From PLOWO2-12-38-17 sp963709355 (GTDB lineage: Bacteria; Planctomycetota; Brocadiia; Brocadiales; Brocadiaceae), in assembly GCA_963709355.1 (NCBI GenBank), contig CAVPVY010000005.1, forward strand, positions 2,170,001 through 2,234,000: a DNA stretch of 64,000 nucleotides, written 5' to 3'. Below are positions 54,559 to 63,163 of the stretch, one piece after another. Both the position numbers and the translations under genes were made by a program. A model generated the notes under the pieces. It had not been told where the DNA came from and searched no databases. It saw only the letters and a list, made by a program, of their open reading frames with translations. The stretch's first letter is position 1. Each line of letters opens with the position of its first letter.

Positions 54559-54572
54559 CCACCTCCCTTCTT
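54559..54572 (-). promoter_or_regulatory. G-rich upstream motif of the hydrazine synthase operon
   Basis: On the minus strand AAGAAGGGAGGTGG lies 101 bases before the hzsB start, preceded by the AT-rich GATAATATG. Similar motifs occur upstream of the HAO-like gene and the hydrazine dehydrogenase gene. Confidence 0.45.
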
Positions 54573-54655
54573 AACATATTATCTAGTAATAAGTTACAAA
54601 AAGCGATATATAACTAGGTTAGATTTTTTTAATAATTAGGTAAGCTTGTTTATGC

Positions 54656-54670
54656 GCAATAATTATACCA
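54656..54670 (-). promoter_or_regulatory. Possible promoter of the hzs operon (sigma54-like, or -10 box)
   Basis: On the minus strand TGGTATAATTATTGC fits TGGCAC-N5-TTGC at TGG, A and TTGC with correct spacing. The same bases contain TATAAT, so a sigma70-type -10 is the alternative, though no good -35 precedes it. The leader to hzsB would be about 185 bases. The rest of 54459-54894 shows no gene. Confidence 0.35.
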
Positions 54671-54894
54671 TGATATTGATTAAACAAAAATATATACACA
54701 ACCCTTTGTAAGAGCCAGCATTAGAAAATCAACTAAAAATTTTAATTAATAACAAAAGACTGTAATTGGTCACTATTGTTTATAGTTAAGATATGGATTT
54801 CGGTAGGATATAAAGTTCTAACAAATTAAATCAAAACAATATACGCCAGATGACTATTTGTGGTCATATAATGTCATAAGATAGTCATAATAAA

Positions 54895-56283
54895 TCATGA
54901 TACTGCTTTATCAAACATTTGTAATTTTATCAATCGGTTCCTAAGCGTTGTTCTGGGAATACCCAAGATTTCAGCCATTTTAACTTGATTACCACTTGCT
55001 TTTTGATACGCCCACTGAATGAGTTTTTTCTCAACCTCAGCGAGTGCATTCTGTAAGTTTATCTCCTGTTTATCAGACAAATCCATTGATAATAAATCTG
55101 TTTTAATATCAACTCTCCTCAAATATTCTGGTAGCGCATCCAGCGAAATACCTTTCGATTTTGAAAACGCAACCGCATGTTCTATTACATTTTCTAATTC
55201 TCTAACGTTTCCAGGCCAGTCATAAGCAATAAGCACATTCATAGTCTCCTGCGATATATCTGGCAAAGCATCTTCATATTGGGATACAAATTTCTTCAAA
55301 AAATAATTTATTAGTAAAGGAATGTCTTCCCTTCGCTCGCGCAGTGGTGGAATATGAATTGGAACCACGTTCAATCTGTAAAATAAGTCCTCCCTAAAAT
55401 AACCTTCTTTTACCTGTTCTAAAAGGTCTTTTTTTGTCGCACAGATAATCCTCACATCTACACGAAGAGTTTCTTCGCCACCAACTCGTTCAAAATTTCT
55501 CTCCTGAAGAACGCGCAAAAGTTTAACCTGCATATCAAGAGGGATATCATCAACATCATCCAAAAATATAGAACCTCCATTTGCCAATTCAAACCTTCCA
55601 CGTCTGGTTTTAACTGCACCTGTAAACGCACCCTTCTCGTGTCCAAAGAGTTCACTTTCCAGTATTTCTCTATTCAACGCAGCACAGCTTACCCTGATAA
55701 AAGGACCGTTTTTCCTGCTGCTATGATAATGAATAGCACCTGCTATTTTTTCTTTTCCTGTACCACTTTCACCCCTTATAAGTACAGTTGCATCCCTATC
55801 TGAAACACTCTTAACAGTCTCAAGCACTTTCCCAATTCCCTCGCTTTTTCCTATAATATTCCAAAACTCAAACTCAGCTTGTACCTCTTTTCTTAAACGG
55901 CTTATTTCGGCTGCAGTATTTTTATGATGCAACGCCCTCTGGAATTTTATGATTAATTCATCAGTAGAAAATGGTTTTGCAATATAATCATAAGCACCTT
56001 CTTTGATTGCAGAAACAGCGCTTTCAAGTGTCCCATAAGCCGTCATAATAACAACAATGATTTCCTGATTATATTTCTTAATCTCCTTCAAAAAATCTAT
56101 TCCACTTATACCCGATAACCTCAAATCGGTCAGCACAACATCAAACTCCCCGGACTTTACTATTTTCAGTCCATCTATGGCATTATCTATTGATGTAACG
56201 TCATATCCTTCTTTTTTCAACTGACTTTCTAATGATATCCTCATCAGTTTTTCATCATCTACTATCAGCACTTTTCCGCTCAT
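54895..56283 (-). CDS. Sigma54-dependent response regulator (NtrC type) beside hydrazine synthase
   Basis: The 462-residue protein has a receiver domain (Asp53 in VLTDLRLSGISG), AAA+ domain (GESGTGKE, GAFTGA, DDVDDIPLDMQVKLLRVLQE) and Fis-type end (GNQVKMAEILGIPRTTLRNRL). It is 77 bases downstream of its kinase and reads toward the hzs operon, 437 bases away on the same strand. Control of hydrazine synthase is a natural hypothesis from position; no binding site is proven. Confidence 0.92.
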   Translation of the reverse strand: MSGKVLIVDDEKLMRISLESQLKKEGYDVTSIDNAIDGLKIVKSGEFDVVLTDLRLSGISGIDFLKEIKKYNQEIIVVIMTAYGTLESAVSAIKEGAYDYIAKPFSTDELIIKFQRALHHKNTAAEISRLRKEVQAEFEFWNIIGKSEGIGKVLETVKSVSDRDATVLIRGESGTGKEKIAGAIHYHSSRKNGPFIRVSCAALNREILESELFGHEKGAFTGAVKTRRGRFELANGGSIFLDDVDDIPLDMQVKLLRVLQERNFERVGGEETLRVDVRIICATKKDLLEQVKEGYFREDLFYRLNVVPIHIPPLRERREDIPLLINYFLKKFVSQYEDALPDISQETMNVLIAYDWPGNVRELENVIEHAVAFSKSKGISLDALPEYLRRVDIKTDLLSMDLSDKQEINLQNALAEVEKKLIQWAYQKASGNQVKMAEILGIPRTTLRNRLIKLQMFDKAVS

Positions 56284-56360
56284 AGCTCATTCCTTAAAAA
56301 TTTAACAAACCCAATAATCCTACAAAGCTGAATTTATCTAAAATCTATTAAAATTCACTA

Positions 56361-58685
56361 TTATACATTTAGTGTTACTTTTCTTACAGGTAAACAAATA
56401 TAAAATGTCGTCCCCTCGCCAACCTTACTCTTAACATACATATTACCTTTATGATCATCAATAATTCTTTTACTGATTGCAAGTCCAAGTCCACTTCCCA
56501 TTTCCTTAGTAGTAAAAAACGGATTGAAGATTTTACTTATAATTTCTTCACGAATCCCCATCCCATTATCAGTTACTGTAACCTGTATGCTCGACGGCTG
56601 GTGTTCACAATAACCAGTCTTAATCACCAATTTACCGCCGTTTGACATACTATCCAGCGCATTTACTATCACATTAATAATAACCTGCGAGATATTAGAT
56701 ACATCACCATATATTTCAGGCAAGTTCTGAACCAGGAATTTTTCCAGATTTATACCCTGTTCTTTAATCCTATGTTCCACAAAGCGCAAAGAATTTTCAA
56801 CAATTTCATTTAAATTGTGATTGGACATTTGCATTGAATAAGGCCTTGAAAATGCCATTAACTGTTTTACAATCACTTCAATTCGTTTAAGGCCTTCTGA
56901 CATGAGGCCAAGAAATTCCACATTTTGCGATGTATTTCCAGGCTCTTTCTTCATCATCTTTACAAAATTTTGCAAGCCTCCCAGCGGATTATTTATTTCA
57001 TGCGCAACACCCGCTGCAAGTTCTCCAACTGCTGCCAAGCGTTCTGCCTGAATTAATTGTAATTCCATCCTCTTTCTTTCTGTGATATCCCTGCAAATCC
57101 ATTGAATCGTCCTTTTTTTGCCATATTCAATAACGCTGGCGCTAATGCTCGTTGGGGTAAGTCTGCCATCCACATGCTGACAATCAATGTTGTCCTGCAT
57201 ACCAGAACCTGTCTTATTTATAGTCATCCATAACTGTTTTGCCCTGTCACGATCGTATTCAACGACTATTTCCCATATTTTCTTTTTACTTAATTCATAT
57301 TTAGAATATCCAGACAATTCTTCTGCCTTTTTATTCGAGTCAATAATCAGTGCGGAATCCACATCCAGGGTAAAAATAGCATCATTTGCCAGATTAATTG
57401 ACTCCCTGTATTTTTCTTCGGATTCTCTGAGCTGTGTGGTTCTTTCCCGAATCTTTTGTTCAAGACCCGCATAGGATTCCTCGAGCTTCTCAGCCATCCT
57501 GTTAAATTCCGAGGCAAGTACACCCACCTCATCTTTGGATTTAATAGAAATCCTGTGTCCAAGGTCGCCGCTCCCAATTGCATTTGCACCTTGAACCAGT
57601 CGCAAGATTGGATGTGTAACTCCGTGAGCAAGTATAAAGATAATCACCACAATAATAAGCAAACTTACAATCGCAATTGTAATTACCTGAGTTTTCAACT
57701 CAACAATAGGCCTAAATGCCTCAGAAGTATCCTGTTTTACTATCAACCCCCATTCCATTTGAGGTATATACCTGAAGGCAAGCAGGACGTTTGTCCCTCT
57801 ATAATCAAAAATCTCTAAAATTCCTTCCTCCTTATCGTCAAGCATAAAAGATTCTGGTACAAGCGTCTTAAGAGGGACGCTTTTCTTTAATGCCGTATCT
57901 TTTAGATGTCTTGTATTATTAAGAAATATTAAACTGTCCCCATCGCGGCGTACTAACAAAGTTTCCCCTGTTTCGCCAATACCAGGCCAGTCCTGTAACA
58001 TCGGCTCTAGAACATTATTTGTACTTACACGGATAAGGACAATACCATTTACAACCTCAGTCTCTTCCATAGTAATGGGGTCTGTTCTCTTCATAAAACC
58101 AAAGAAAGTCATACCCGCCTGTTTTATATATTCAGAATAATGGATATCTTTGAAAGGTATCTCATTATTCTCCAATACAGTTGAATAATATTTATAATCC
58201 TGATCCACCAGCCCGATATTCGATTCGTTTGTTGAAATTACAATCTCCCCATTTTCTATATCCAAAATGGATATTTCATCACAATAAATAAATTTACTCT
58301 TAAGTTTGCCAAGGTATTCGGACAGCCTTGTATAATAAACCTTGCCGATTTCTGATTCTTTCATGCTCCCTATCGTACGAAAAGCCTTTCTTAGATAAAG
58401 CATGTTTGAGAAGGACACCTCAAGCGACTTATTTGTTGAAAGAACACCAATGTCAACGATCCTTTCCTGAAGCCATGTGTTAAGTTGTGTCTTTTTTAAA
58501 TCCGCAATAGAAGTTAACTTTTCAATTACCCTCTCATTTAAAGCCTTCTTTCCTCTATGATAAGCAGTACCGCTTACTATAAAGATTGGCAAGGTTGTCA
58601 TCAGGATAAAGTAGAAAATGAGCTTGATTTTAATGCTTTTAAAAAAGCCCAGAAAACCTTTCACCCCAACGCTGTTTTTAGTCAT
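56361..58685 (-). CDS. Membrane sensor histidine kinase beside hydrazine synthase
   Basis: The 774-residue kinase has helix 1 (about 20-40), a periplasmic dCache domain (45-330), helix 2 (about 333-354), HAMP (355-408), coiled coil, PAS (about 422-535), HisKA with His562 in GVAHEINNPLGG, and an ATPase domain with DNGMGIR and GSGLGLAISKRI. The Cache block GETGETLLVRRDGDSLIFLNN resembles small-molecule sensing domains. No heme motif is present. It pairs with the NtrC-type regulator downstream. The signal is unknown. Confidence 0.92.
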   Translation of the reverse strand: MTKNSVGVKGFLGFFKSIKIKLIFYFILMTTLPIFIVSGTAYHRGKKALNERVIEKLTSIADLKKTQLNTWLQERIVDIGVLSTNKSLEVSFSNMLYLRKAFRTIGSMKESEIGKVYYTRLSEYLGKLKSKFIYCDEISILDIENGEIVISTNESNIGLVDQDYKYYSTVLENNEIPFKDIHYSEYIKQAGMTFFGFMKRTDPITMEETEVVNGIVLIRVSTNNVLEPMLQDWPGIGETGETLLVRRDGDSLIFLNNTRHLKDTALKKSVPLKTLVPESFMLDDKEEGILEIFDYRGTNVLLAFRYIPQMEWGLIVKQDTSEAFRPIVELKTQVITIAIVSLLIIVVIIFILAHGVTHPILRLVQGANAIGSGDLGHRISIKSKDEVGVLASEFNRMAEKLEESYAGLEQKIRERTTQLRESEEKYRESINLANDAIFTLDVDSALIIDSNKKAEELSGYSKYELSKKKIWEIVVEYDRDRAKQLWMTINKTGSGMQDNIDCQHVDGRLTPTSISASVIEYGKKRTIQWICRDITERKRMELQLIQAERLAAVGELAAGVAHEINNPLGGLQNFVKMMKKEPGNTSQNVEFLGLMSEGLKRIEVIVKQLMAFSRPYSMQMSNHNLNEIVENSLRFVEHRIKEQGINLEKFLVQNLPEIYGDVSNISQVIINVIVNALDSMSNGGKLVIKTGYCEHQPSSIQVTVTDNGMGIREEIISKIFNPFFTTKEMGSGLGLAISKRIIDDHKGNMYVKSKVGEGTTFYICLPVRKVTLNV

Positions 58686-58883
58686 TTTTTAAAACATCCC
58701 TTTATTAAAAAAATAAGGCAGTATCCAAAGATATTCTTTTGTTGACTTATATAACTCATACTATTATATTTTAAACTCACATGCGGCTATCTTAACGCGA
58801 TTTTGAAATAATACCAAAAAACAGCAAAATATTTTAACAAACTGAATAAAATTTGATTTCTATTTAAATGGAGATAGTAAATC

Positions 58884-60053
58884 ATGCGTCTTAAAACTAA
58901 ATCTTACCTGATAACAATTTTTTATTTAATTATAATTCTGATTCATTCTCAACTAAAATCCATAAATGCAGACACACCAAAGATTCCATGGCAAATGTTT
59001 AGGGGCAATTTACAACATACAGGTCAGAGTCCGTATAAAGGCGCTCAAACAAACACATTAAAATGGTCTTATAAATTAGATACACGGATTACTTCTTCTC
59101 CATCCATTGGAGCCGATGGTACTATTTATGTAGGTTCTATTGATGGCAGACTCTATGCAATCAATTCCGATGGCACATCAAGATGGATTTTTCAAACAGG
59201 CAGTGAAATCACAGCATCTCCAGCAATTGGAGATGATGGGACTATATATGTTGGTTCCAGGGATAAAAAAATGTATGCAGTCACACCCGATGGTAAACCA
59301 AAGTGGACATTTACAGTTGATGACATCATTCTATCATCAGCGGCAGTTACGGCTGATACCATTTATTTTGGTTCGAATGACAATGCGCTTTATGCCGTTA
59401 CACTCGATGGAAAATTAAAGTGGAAATTTACCGGTAAAAGTAACATAACCGCATCGCCTGCATTGGGAGCCGATGGCACTGTTTACCTTTATGAAATAAG
59501 CGGAGCAATGCATGCGCTCACGCCCGATGGCGTTGAAAAGTGGACTAAGCGGGTGGGCACAGGGGTGTATGACTCATATTCGTCTCCATCAATAGGCGCA
59601 GACGGAACAGTTTATATAGGAACAGACAGTGGCAGGCTTGTTGCCATTAAGCCCAACGGCAACGTAAGATGGTACGTAAATACAGGCAAGGCTGTTCACG
59701 GCAGCCCTGCTGTGAGGAATGACGGAACAGTTATATTTGGTTCATATAACACTTTCATATACGCCATCCTCCCTGAATGTAAACTTCTGTGGAGTTTTAA
59801 AACTGGAAACTGGGTAGAATCATCCCCTGCAATTGATATAGAAGGAACTACCTATATTGGCTCTAGCGATGGGAAACTTTATGCAATCAATCCTGATGGC
59901 AAGCTCAAATGGTCATTCCAGACAAAAGACATTATTGAAGCCTCTCCTGCAATCGGACCCGATGGCACAATTTATATCGGCTCAAACGATAAACATCTGT
60001 ATGCAATAGGAGAGACTGGACAGGCAACACAACCACCAATGTTTGAGAAATAA
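58884..60053 (+). CDS. Exported PQQ-type beta-propeller repeat protein
   Basis: The 389-residue protein has a signal peptide (to about residue 30, SINA). It then has about nine repeats of roughly 40 residues with IGADGTIYVGSIDGRLYAIN and WSF-type motifs, as in quinoprotein-like/BamB propellers. No catalytic dehydrogenase residues can be assigned, so a binding or scaffold role is likely. It stands between the two-component system and the transposase remnant with no operon partner. Confidence 0.85.
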   Translation: MRLKTKSYLITIFYLIIILIHSQLKSINADTPKIPWQMFRGNLQHTGQSPYKGAQTNTLKWSYKLDTRITSSPSIGADGTIYVGSIDGRLYAINSDGTSRWIFQTGSEITASPAIGDDGTIYVGSRDKKMYAVTPDGKPKWTFTVDDIILSSAAVTADTIYFGSNDNALYAVTLDGKLKWKFTGKSNITASPALGADGTVYLYEISGAMHALTPDGVEKWTKRVGTGVYDSYSSPSIGADGTVYIGTDSGRLVAIKPNGNVRWYVNTGKAVHGSPAVRNDGTVIFGSYNTFIYAILPECKLLWSFKTGNWVESSPAIDIEGTTYIGSSDGKLYAINPDGKLKWSFQTKDIIEASPAIGPDGTIYIGSNDKHLYAIGETGQATQPPMFEK

Positions 60054-60082
60054 ATACAGAGGCTTGGTGGAACAAATATAAG

Positions 60083-60310
60083 TTATTTCAATAGGAAGCA
60101 CACGAGAAACCAACATTTATTCAGGCGATCCAGATATATTTCTTTGATTGCATCATCCGTTAGATCAGGAAATCCCTTGCGCAATCCATGCAGAAAGAGA
60201 TCCATGTAAAAATGGGACACTTCGAATGCCTTAAGCAACCTCTGCTTAGGTGAAATACGCCGAAGCGCTTGAACGTATACCTTGTGATTCAGACGTTTTT
60301 TGATATTCAT
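60083..60310 (-). CDS. Small hypothetical protein
   Basis: A 75-residue product with SPKQRLLKAFEVSHF and FLHGLRKGFPDLTDDAIKEIYLDRLNKC. This pattern (PEQRLLKALELS, LFLHGLR, FPELS) occurs in small proteins often paired with a nucleotidyltransferase-like gene of defence or toxin-antitoxin loci. No such partner is seen here, so it is probably an orphan remnant. Confidence 0.6.
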   Translation of the reverse strand: MNIKKRLNHKVYVQALRRISPKQRLLKAFEVSHFYMDLFLHGLRKGFPDLTDDAIKEIYLDRLNKCWFLVCFLLK

Positions 60311-60472
60311 ATTACCTGGTTATTACACAATTCTGTGAGGAGAGTTAAGAAACTAAGCCTTGAATATACAGCTTTTGCTTTGTCGTATATCTTTTTTGTC
60401 AGTTCAAATTTAATCAAAAATGATATTCAATTTTAACCATCTTTAGGCCTGAAAGGCTGTTAGTATATAGCA

Positions 60473-60489
60473 AGGGGGTAAAGCCCCCT
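60473..60489. repeat. REP-like hairpin beside the transposase remnant
   Basis: AGGGGG-TAAAG-CCCCCT forms a 6-base G/C-only stem after AGGCCTGAAAGGCT. Such hairpins flank IS200/RAYT-type genes and are their usual recognition sites. It lies 60 bases after the end of the transposase remnant. Confidence 0.55.
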
Positions 60490-60548
60490 GAGAGCAATGA
60501 GCAGAAAGAATATTTAACCCAAAAGGGGGGAAAGAAAATCATCTTCAA

Positions 60549-61000
60549 TTATTTCCAGATATAATTTTCATCGTATTCAACACCGTATTTATTAAGCATA
60601 TCAATGAATTCCTCTTGAAATGATCTTCCTGGATGATGGTTTGCTGGTTTTAATATATTGAATTACTGCGCTTTGTGATGACTTGCTTACCGAAAAAGGC
60701 CCATAGCCATCCTGCCATCCAAAATTATTTTTATCCGGAAAGGTATTATGAATCCATTTTGAGGAATTTGCTTTAACAATTTCCATAAATTTTGAGACAG
60801 AAACGGTTTTAGGCACATATGCATAAAAATGGATATGTTCTGGCATAGCGTTGATTTCAATGAGGGTTCCACCAAGTTCTCTTATTATTCCACCAATATA
60901 TGTGTACAGCCCGTCATTGATAATATTATCTATCAATTGTATTCTGTCTTTCGTGCTAAATACAAAATGAATTCCCAAAATCGCTTTTACTGTGTTATCC
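60549..61000 (-). pseudogene. Frame-shifted IS200-like (Y1) transposase gene
   Basis: The main frame has IHFVFSTKDR, the HUH motif in MPEHIHFYAY, NSSKWIHNTFPDKNNFGWQ and the Tyr region VIQYIK. After about 60655 the frame is lost; a different frame gives NHHPGRSFQEEFIDMLNKYG and YDENYIWK with a TAA at 60549, the normal end of this family. The N-terminus lacks a good start codon. It is probably inactive. Confidence 0.75.
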
Positions 61001-61027
61001 GCATAATCTGTTATTCAAAACATCCGT

Positions 61028-62605
61028 TCATTTCCCCCATTCCTTCCTCTTCCACCCCAGCATCATATCAGTGTACTCCCCGTGTTTCCAGAATGGATAG
61101 GCGGTGTGTTTGATGCCTAATTTTTCTTCGATCTCGGCAAAGCGTTTTAATTTGCTCGCCTCATCCTTGATCTGTACAAGCCAGCGGTCCTGCGCCCACT
61201 CCCAGTACCCGTAAACCGGGCTGTAATAGGCGTTGTGCGCCTTTGCCTTGTATATAGCGCCAACTATATCAACCAGCATCTCATATGTTAATCTCTCGAT
61301 GTTAGAAACGTTGTATTTGCGCATCTCTCCCTTTCCCGGTATCAGGCTAAATTCATTATGACCCCTGGAATCAGGCGCTAAATCATCAGGCATCGGGTCA
61401 ATTAAATTATCTTTGTATAAATTTACGACGATACCCATTGCCTCGCGGTATTTTGTAAAACTCAGCTTGACCGCTTCGTCCATCACCTCAAAATGGTCTT
61501 TAGCAAACCTTGGCGAATGACAGCCCTTGCACATATTAATCCATGCGTCACGAACAGCCTTGTAACGATATGCACCACGGTCAACCAGTGACGTACCCAT
61601 ATAAGTATAAGCAGAAGACATATTAAGGATATTGTGATTCCCTTCCGGCATGTGACAATATGCACAAGTTGGAACTACATAGTTTTTTGCATTTAAGGGT
61701 TTCGACCAGTCCCACGTCTGGCCTTCTCCCTGATAGATCATACCGTGATACGATTGCATATACATCTCGTACTCATACTGCTCAGGTCCTGAATGGCACA
61801 CCCCACAACTGGTTGGCTTTCTCGCCTCAGCAGTTGAGAACCTGTGCCGAGTATGGCATCCATCACATCTGTTTTCTGCGATGGCATGACACGCCAAACA
61901 CGCCGCAGTTTCTTCCGCCGGCTTCTCCATCTGACATCCCATGTCAATCAATTCTAAATGATAAGCATGTGCATGAGAACCTCGACCGCCTTCTCGGTGT
62001 CCTTTCATCTGATTCTCGTGACACTCACCGCAATGTGTATATGTAGGCATTATAAGTTTTTCATGATTTTTGCCATGACAACGGTCGCAACCTACTATCT
62101 CCTTCCCTTCAGGAGGCGTTCCATGTTTACTCTGTTTCCATTGCATTACTATACCGGGATTTTCAATTGTATGGCAGGTAACGCACTGTTCATTTGTAAA
62201 TTCGCCATCTACCGAACTTCCCGGATGAAAATTTTCAGGATTAAAATAATACGCAGGGTCATACCACCTTATCACCGGTAAAAAGCGATACAGCTCACCG
62301 AACTTGCCTTTCCCAGGGAAAAGCTCTTCAGGACCCGTGTAATAGCTGGAAAGCCCGCCCATATTATAAACATCCCCAGAATCGTCAGGACCAACCTTCT
62401 CTCCAAGAAGCTCTGCCATCTCATGGCGAAATCTCATATTGCCTAATATCTTGTGAGGCGTTGAGGTTGTCTTTATTGCAGGCGTTTCACTAAGCCGAGG
62501 ACTTATAACCTCAGTCTCATATGCAAATAAAAGGTTTGAAATTAAGAAAACTAAGAGTGGGAAGACAATAAAAATCGGTTTTCTAGTTGAATAATCCATA
62601 CGCAT
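61028..62605 (-). CDS. Octaheme hydroxylamine oxidoreductase-like protein
   Basis: About 525 residues from the ATG at 62605 (or 62599), where a signal peptide begins (FIVFPLLVFLISNLLFAY); the frame is open to 62671 but the extra 22 residues spoil the signal. Eight heme motifs in HAO order: CVTCH, CDRCH, CGECH, CLACH, CDGCH, CGVCH, CAYCH, CKGCH. In KAKAHNAYYSPVYGYWEW the second-region Tyr aligns without gaps to the cross-linking Tyr of hydrazine dehydrogenase. It is similar to the 47724 protein but a distinct paralog. It follows gcvH, with a weak terminator between them. Confidence 0.92.
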   Translation of the reverse strand: MRMDYSTRKPIFIVFPLLVFLISNLLFAYETEVISPRLSETPAIKTTSTPHKILGNMRFRHEMAELLGEKVGPDDSGDVYNMGGLSSYYTGPEELFPGKGKFGELYRFLPVIRWYDPAYYFNPENFHPGSSVDGEFTNEQCVTCHTIENPGIVMQWKQSKHGTPPEGKEIVGCDRCHGKNHEKLIMPTYTHCGECHENQMKGHREGGRGSHAHAYHLELIDMGCQMEKPAEETAACLACHAIAENRCDGCHTRHRFSTAEARKPTSCGVCHSGPEQYEYEMYMQSYHGMIYQGEGQTWDWSKPLNAKNYVVPTCAYCHMPEGNHNILNMSSAYTYMGTSLVDRGAYRYKAVRDAWINMCKGCHSPRFAKDHFEVMDEAVKLSFTKYREAMGIVVNLYKDNLIDPMPDDLAPDSRGHNEFSLIPGKGEMRKYNVSNIERLTYEMLVDIVGAIYKAKAHNAYYSPVYGYWEWAQDRWLVQIKDEASKLKRFAEIEEKLGIKHTAYPFWKHGEYTDMMLGWKRKEWGK

Positions 62606-62643
62606 ATTTGTAACCCCGAAAGACGGTTCTAATATAATAAAAG

Positions 62644-62661
62644 ACCTGAATAACCAGGTCA
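62644..62661 (-). terminator. Weak terminator after the gcv genes
   Basis: GACCTG pairs with CAGGTC over a 6-base loop and TTTTATT follows on the minus strand. It lies between gcvH and the HAO-like gene. Confidence 0.5.
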
Positions 62662-62770
62662 CTACAAACATGCAAAAAGGCTAAATCGCCGAACAAGAGC
62701 GTTAGTATCCAGAAATCAGAGCATAAATTGCGATTTGTGAAGATAAATACCAATCAATATACGCGAGGTT

Positions 62771-63160
62771 TTAATGTTCTGTTTCGCAAATAACTCGGTA
62801 CTGACCTGGATTCAAAAGATTTTCGAATTCATCTTGGTTGGAAATTTCAATCTTTAAAAACCACCCTTCGCCATAGGGGGCTTCATTTACAAGCTGTGGT
62901 TTTTCCTGAATTTTTTTATTAATCTCAACAACTTTACCGGATAATGGAGAATAAATATCATAGGCGGCTTTTACAGATTCTACAACCGCACAGGGCACAC
63001 CCATCTTCAATTCTTTGCCTGTCTGCGGCAGTTCAACAAAAACAATATCCTTTAACTGCTGTTGGGCATAATCTGTGATGCCCATAATAACTACTTTTGG
63101 GCTCATTTTCTTCACCCATTCATGCGTTTTGGTATATAAAAGTTCATCAGGAACGTTCAT
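62771..63160 (-). CDS. gcvH: Glycine cleavage system H protein
   Basis: The 129-residue protein carries the lipoyl Lys64 in ESVKAAYDIYSPLSGKVVEIN (split over 61-80) and the start KTHEWVKK typical of GcvH. It shuttles the aminomethyl group of glycine on lipoamide. It starts 3 bases after the gcvT stop, one operon. Confidence 0.96.
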   Translation of the reverse strand: MNVPDELLYTKTHEWVKKMSPKVVIMGITDYAQQQLKDIVFVELPQTGKELKMGVPCAVVESVKAAYDIYSPLSGKVVEINKKIQEKPQLVNEAPYGEGWFLKIEISNQDEFENLLNPGQYRVICETEH

Positions 63161-63163
63161 TAA

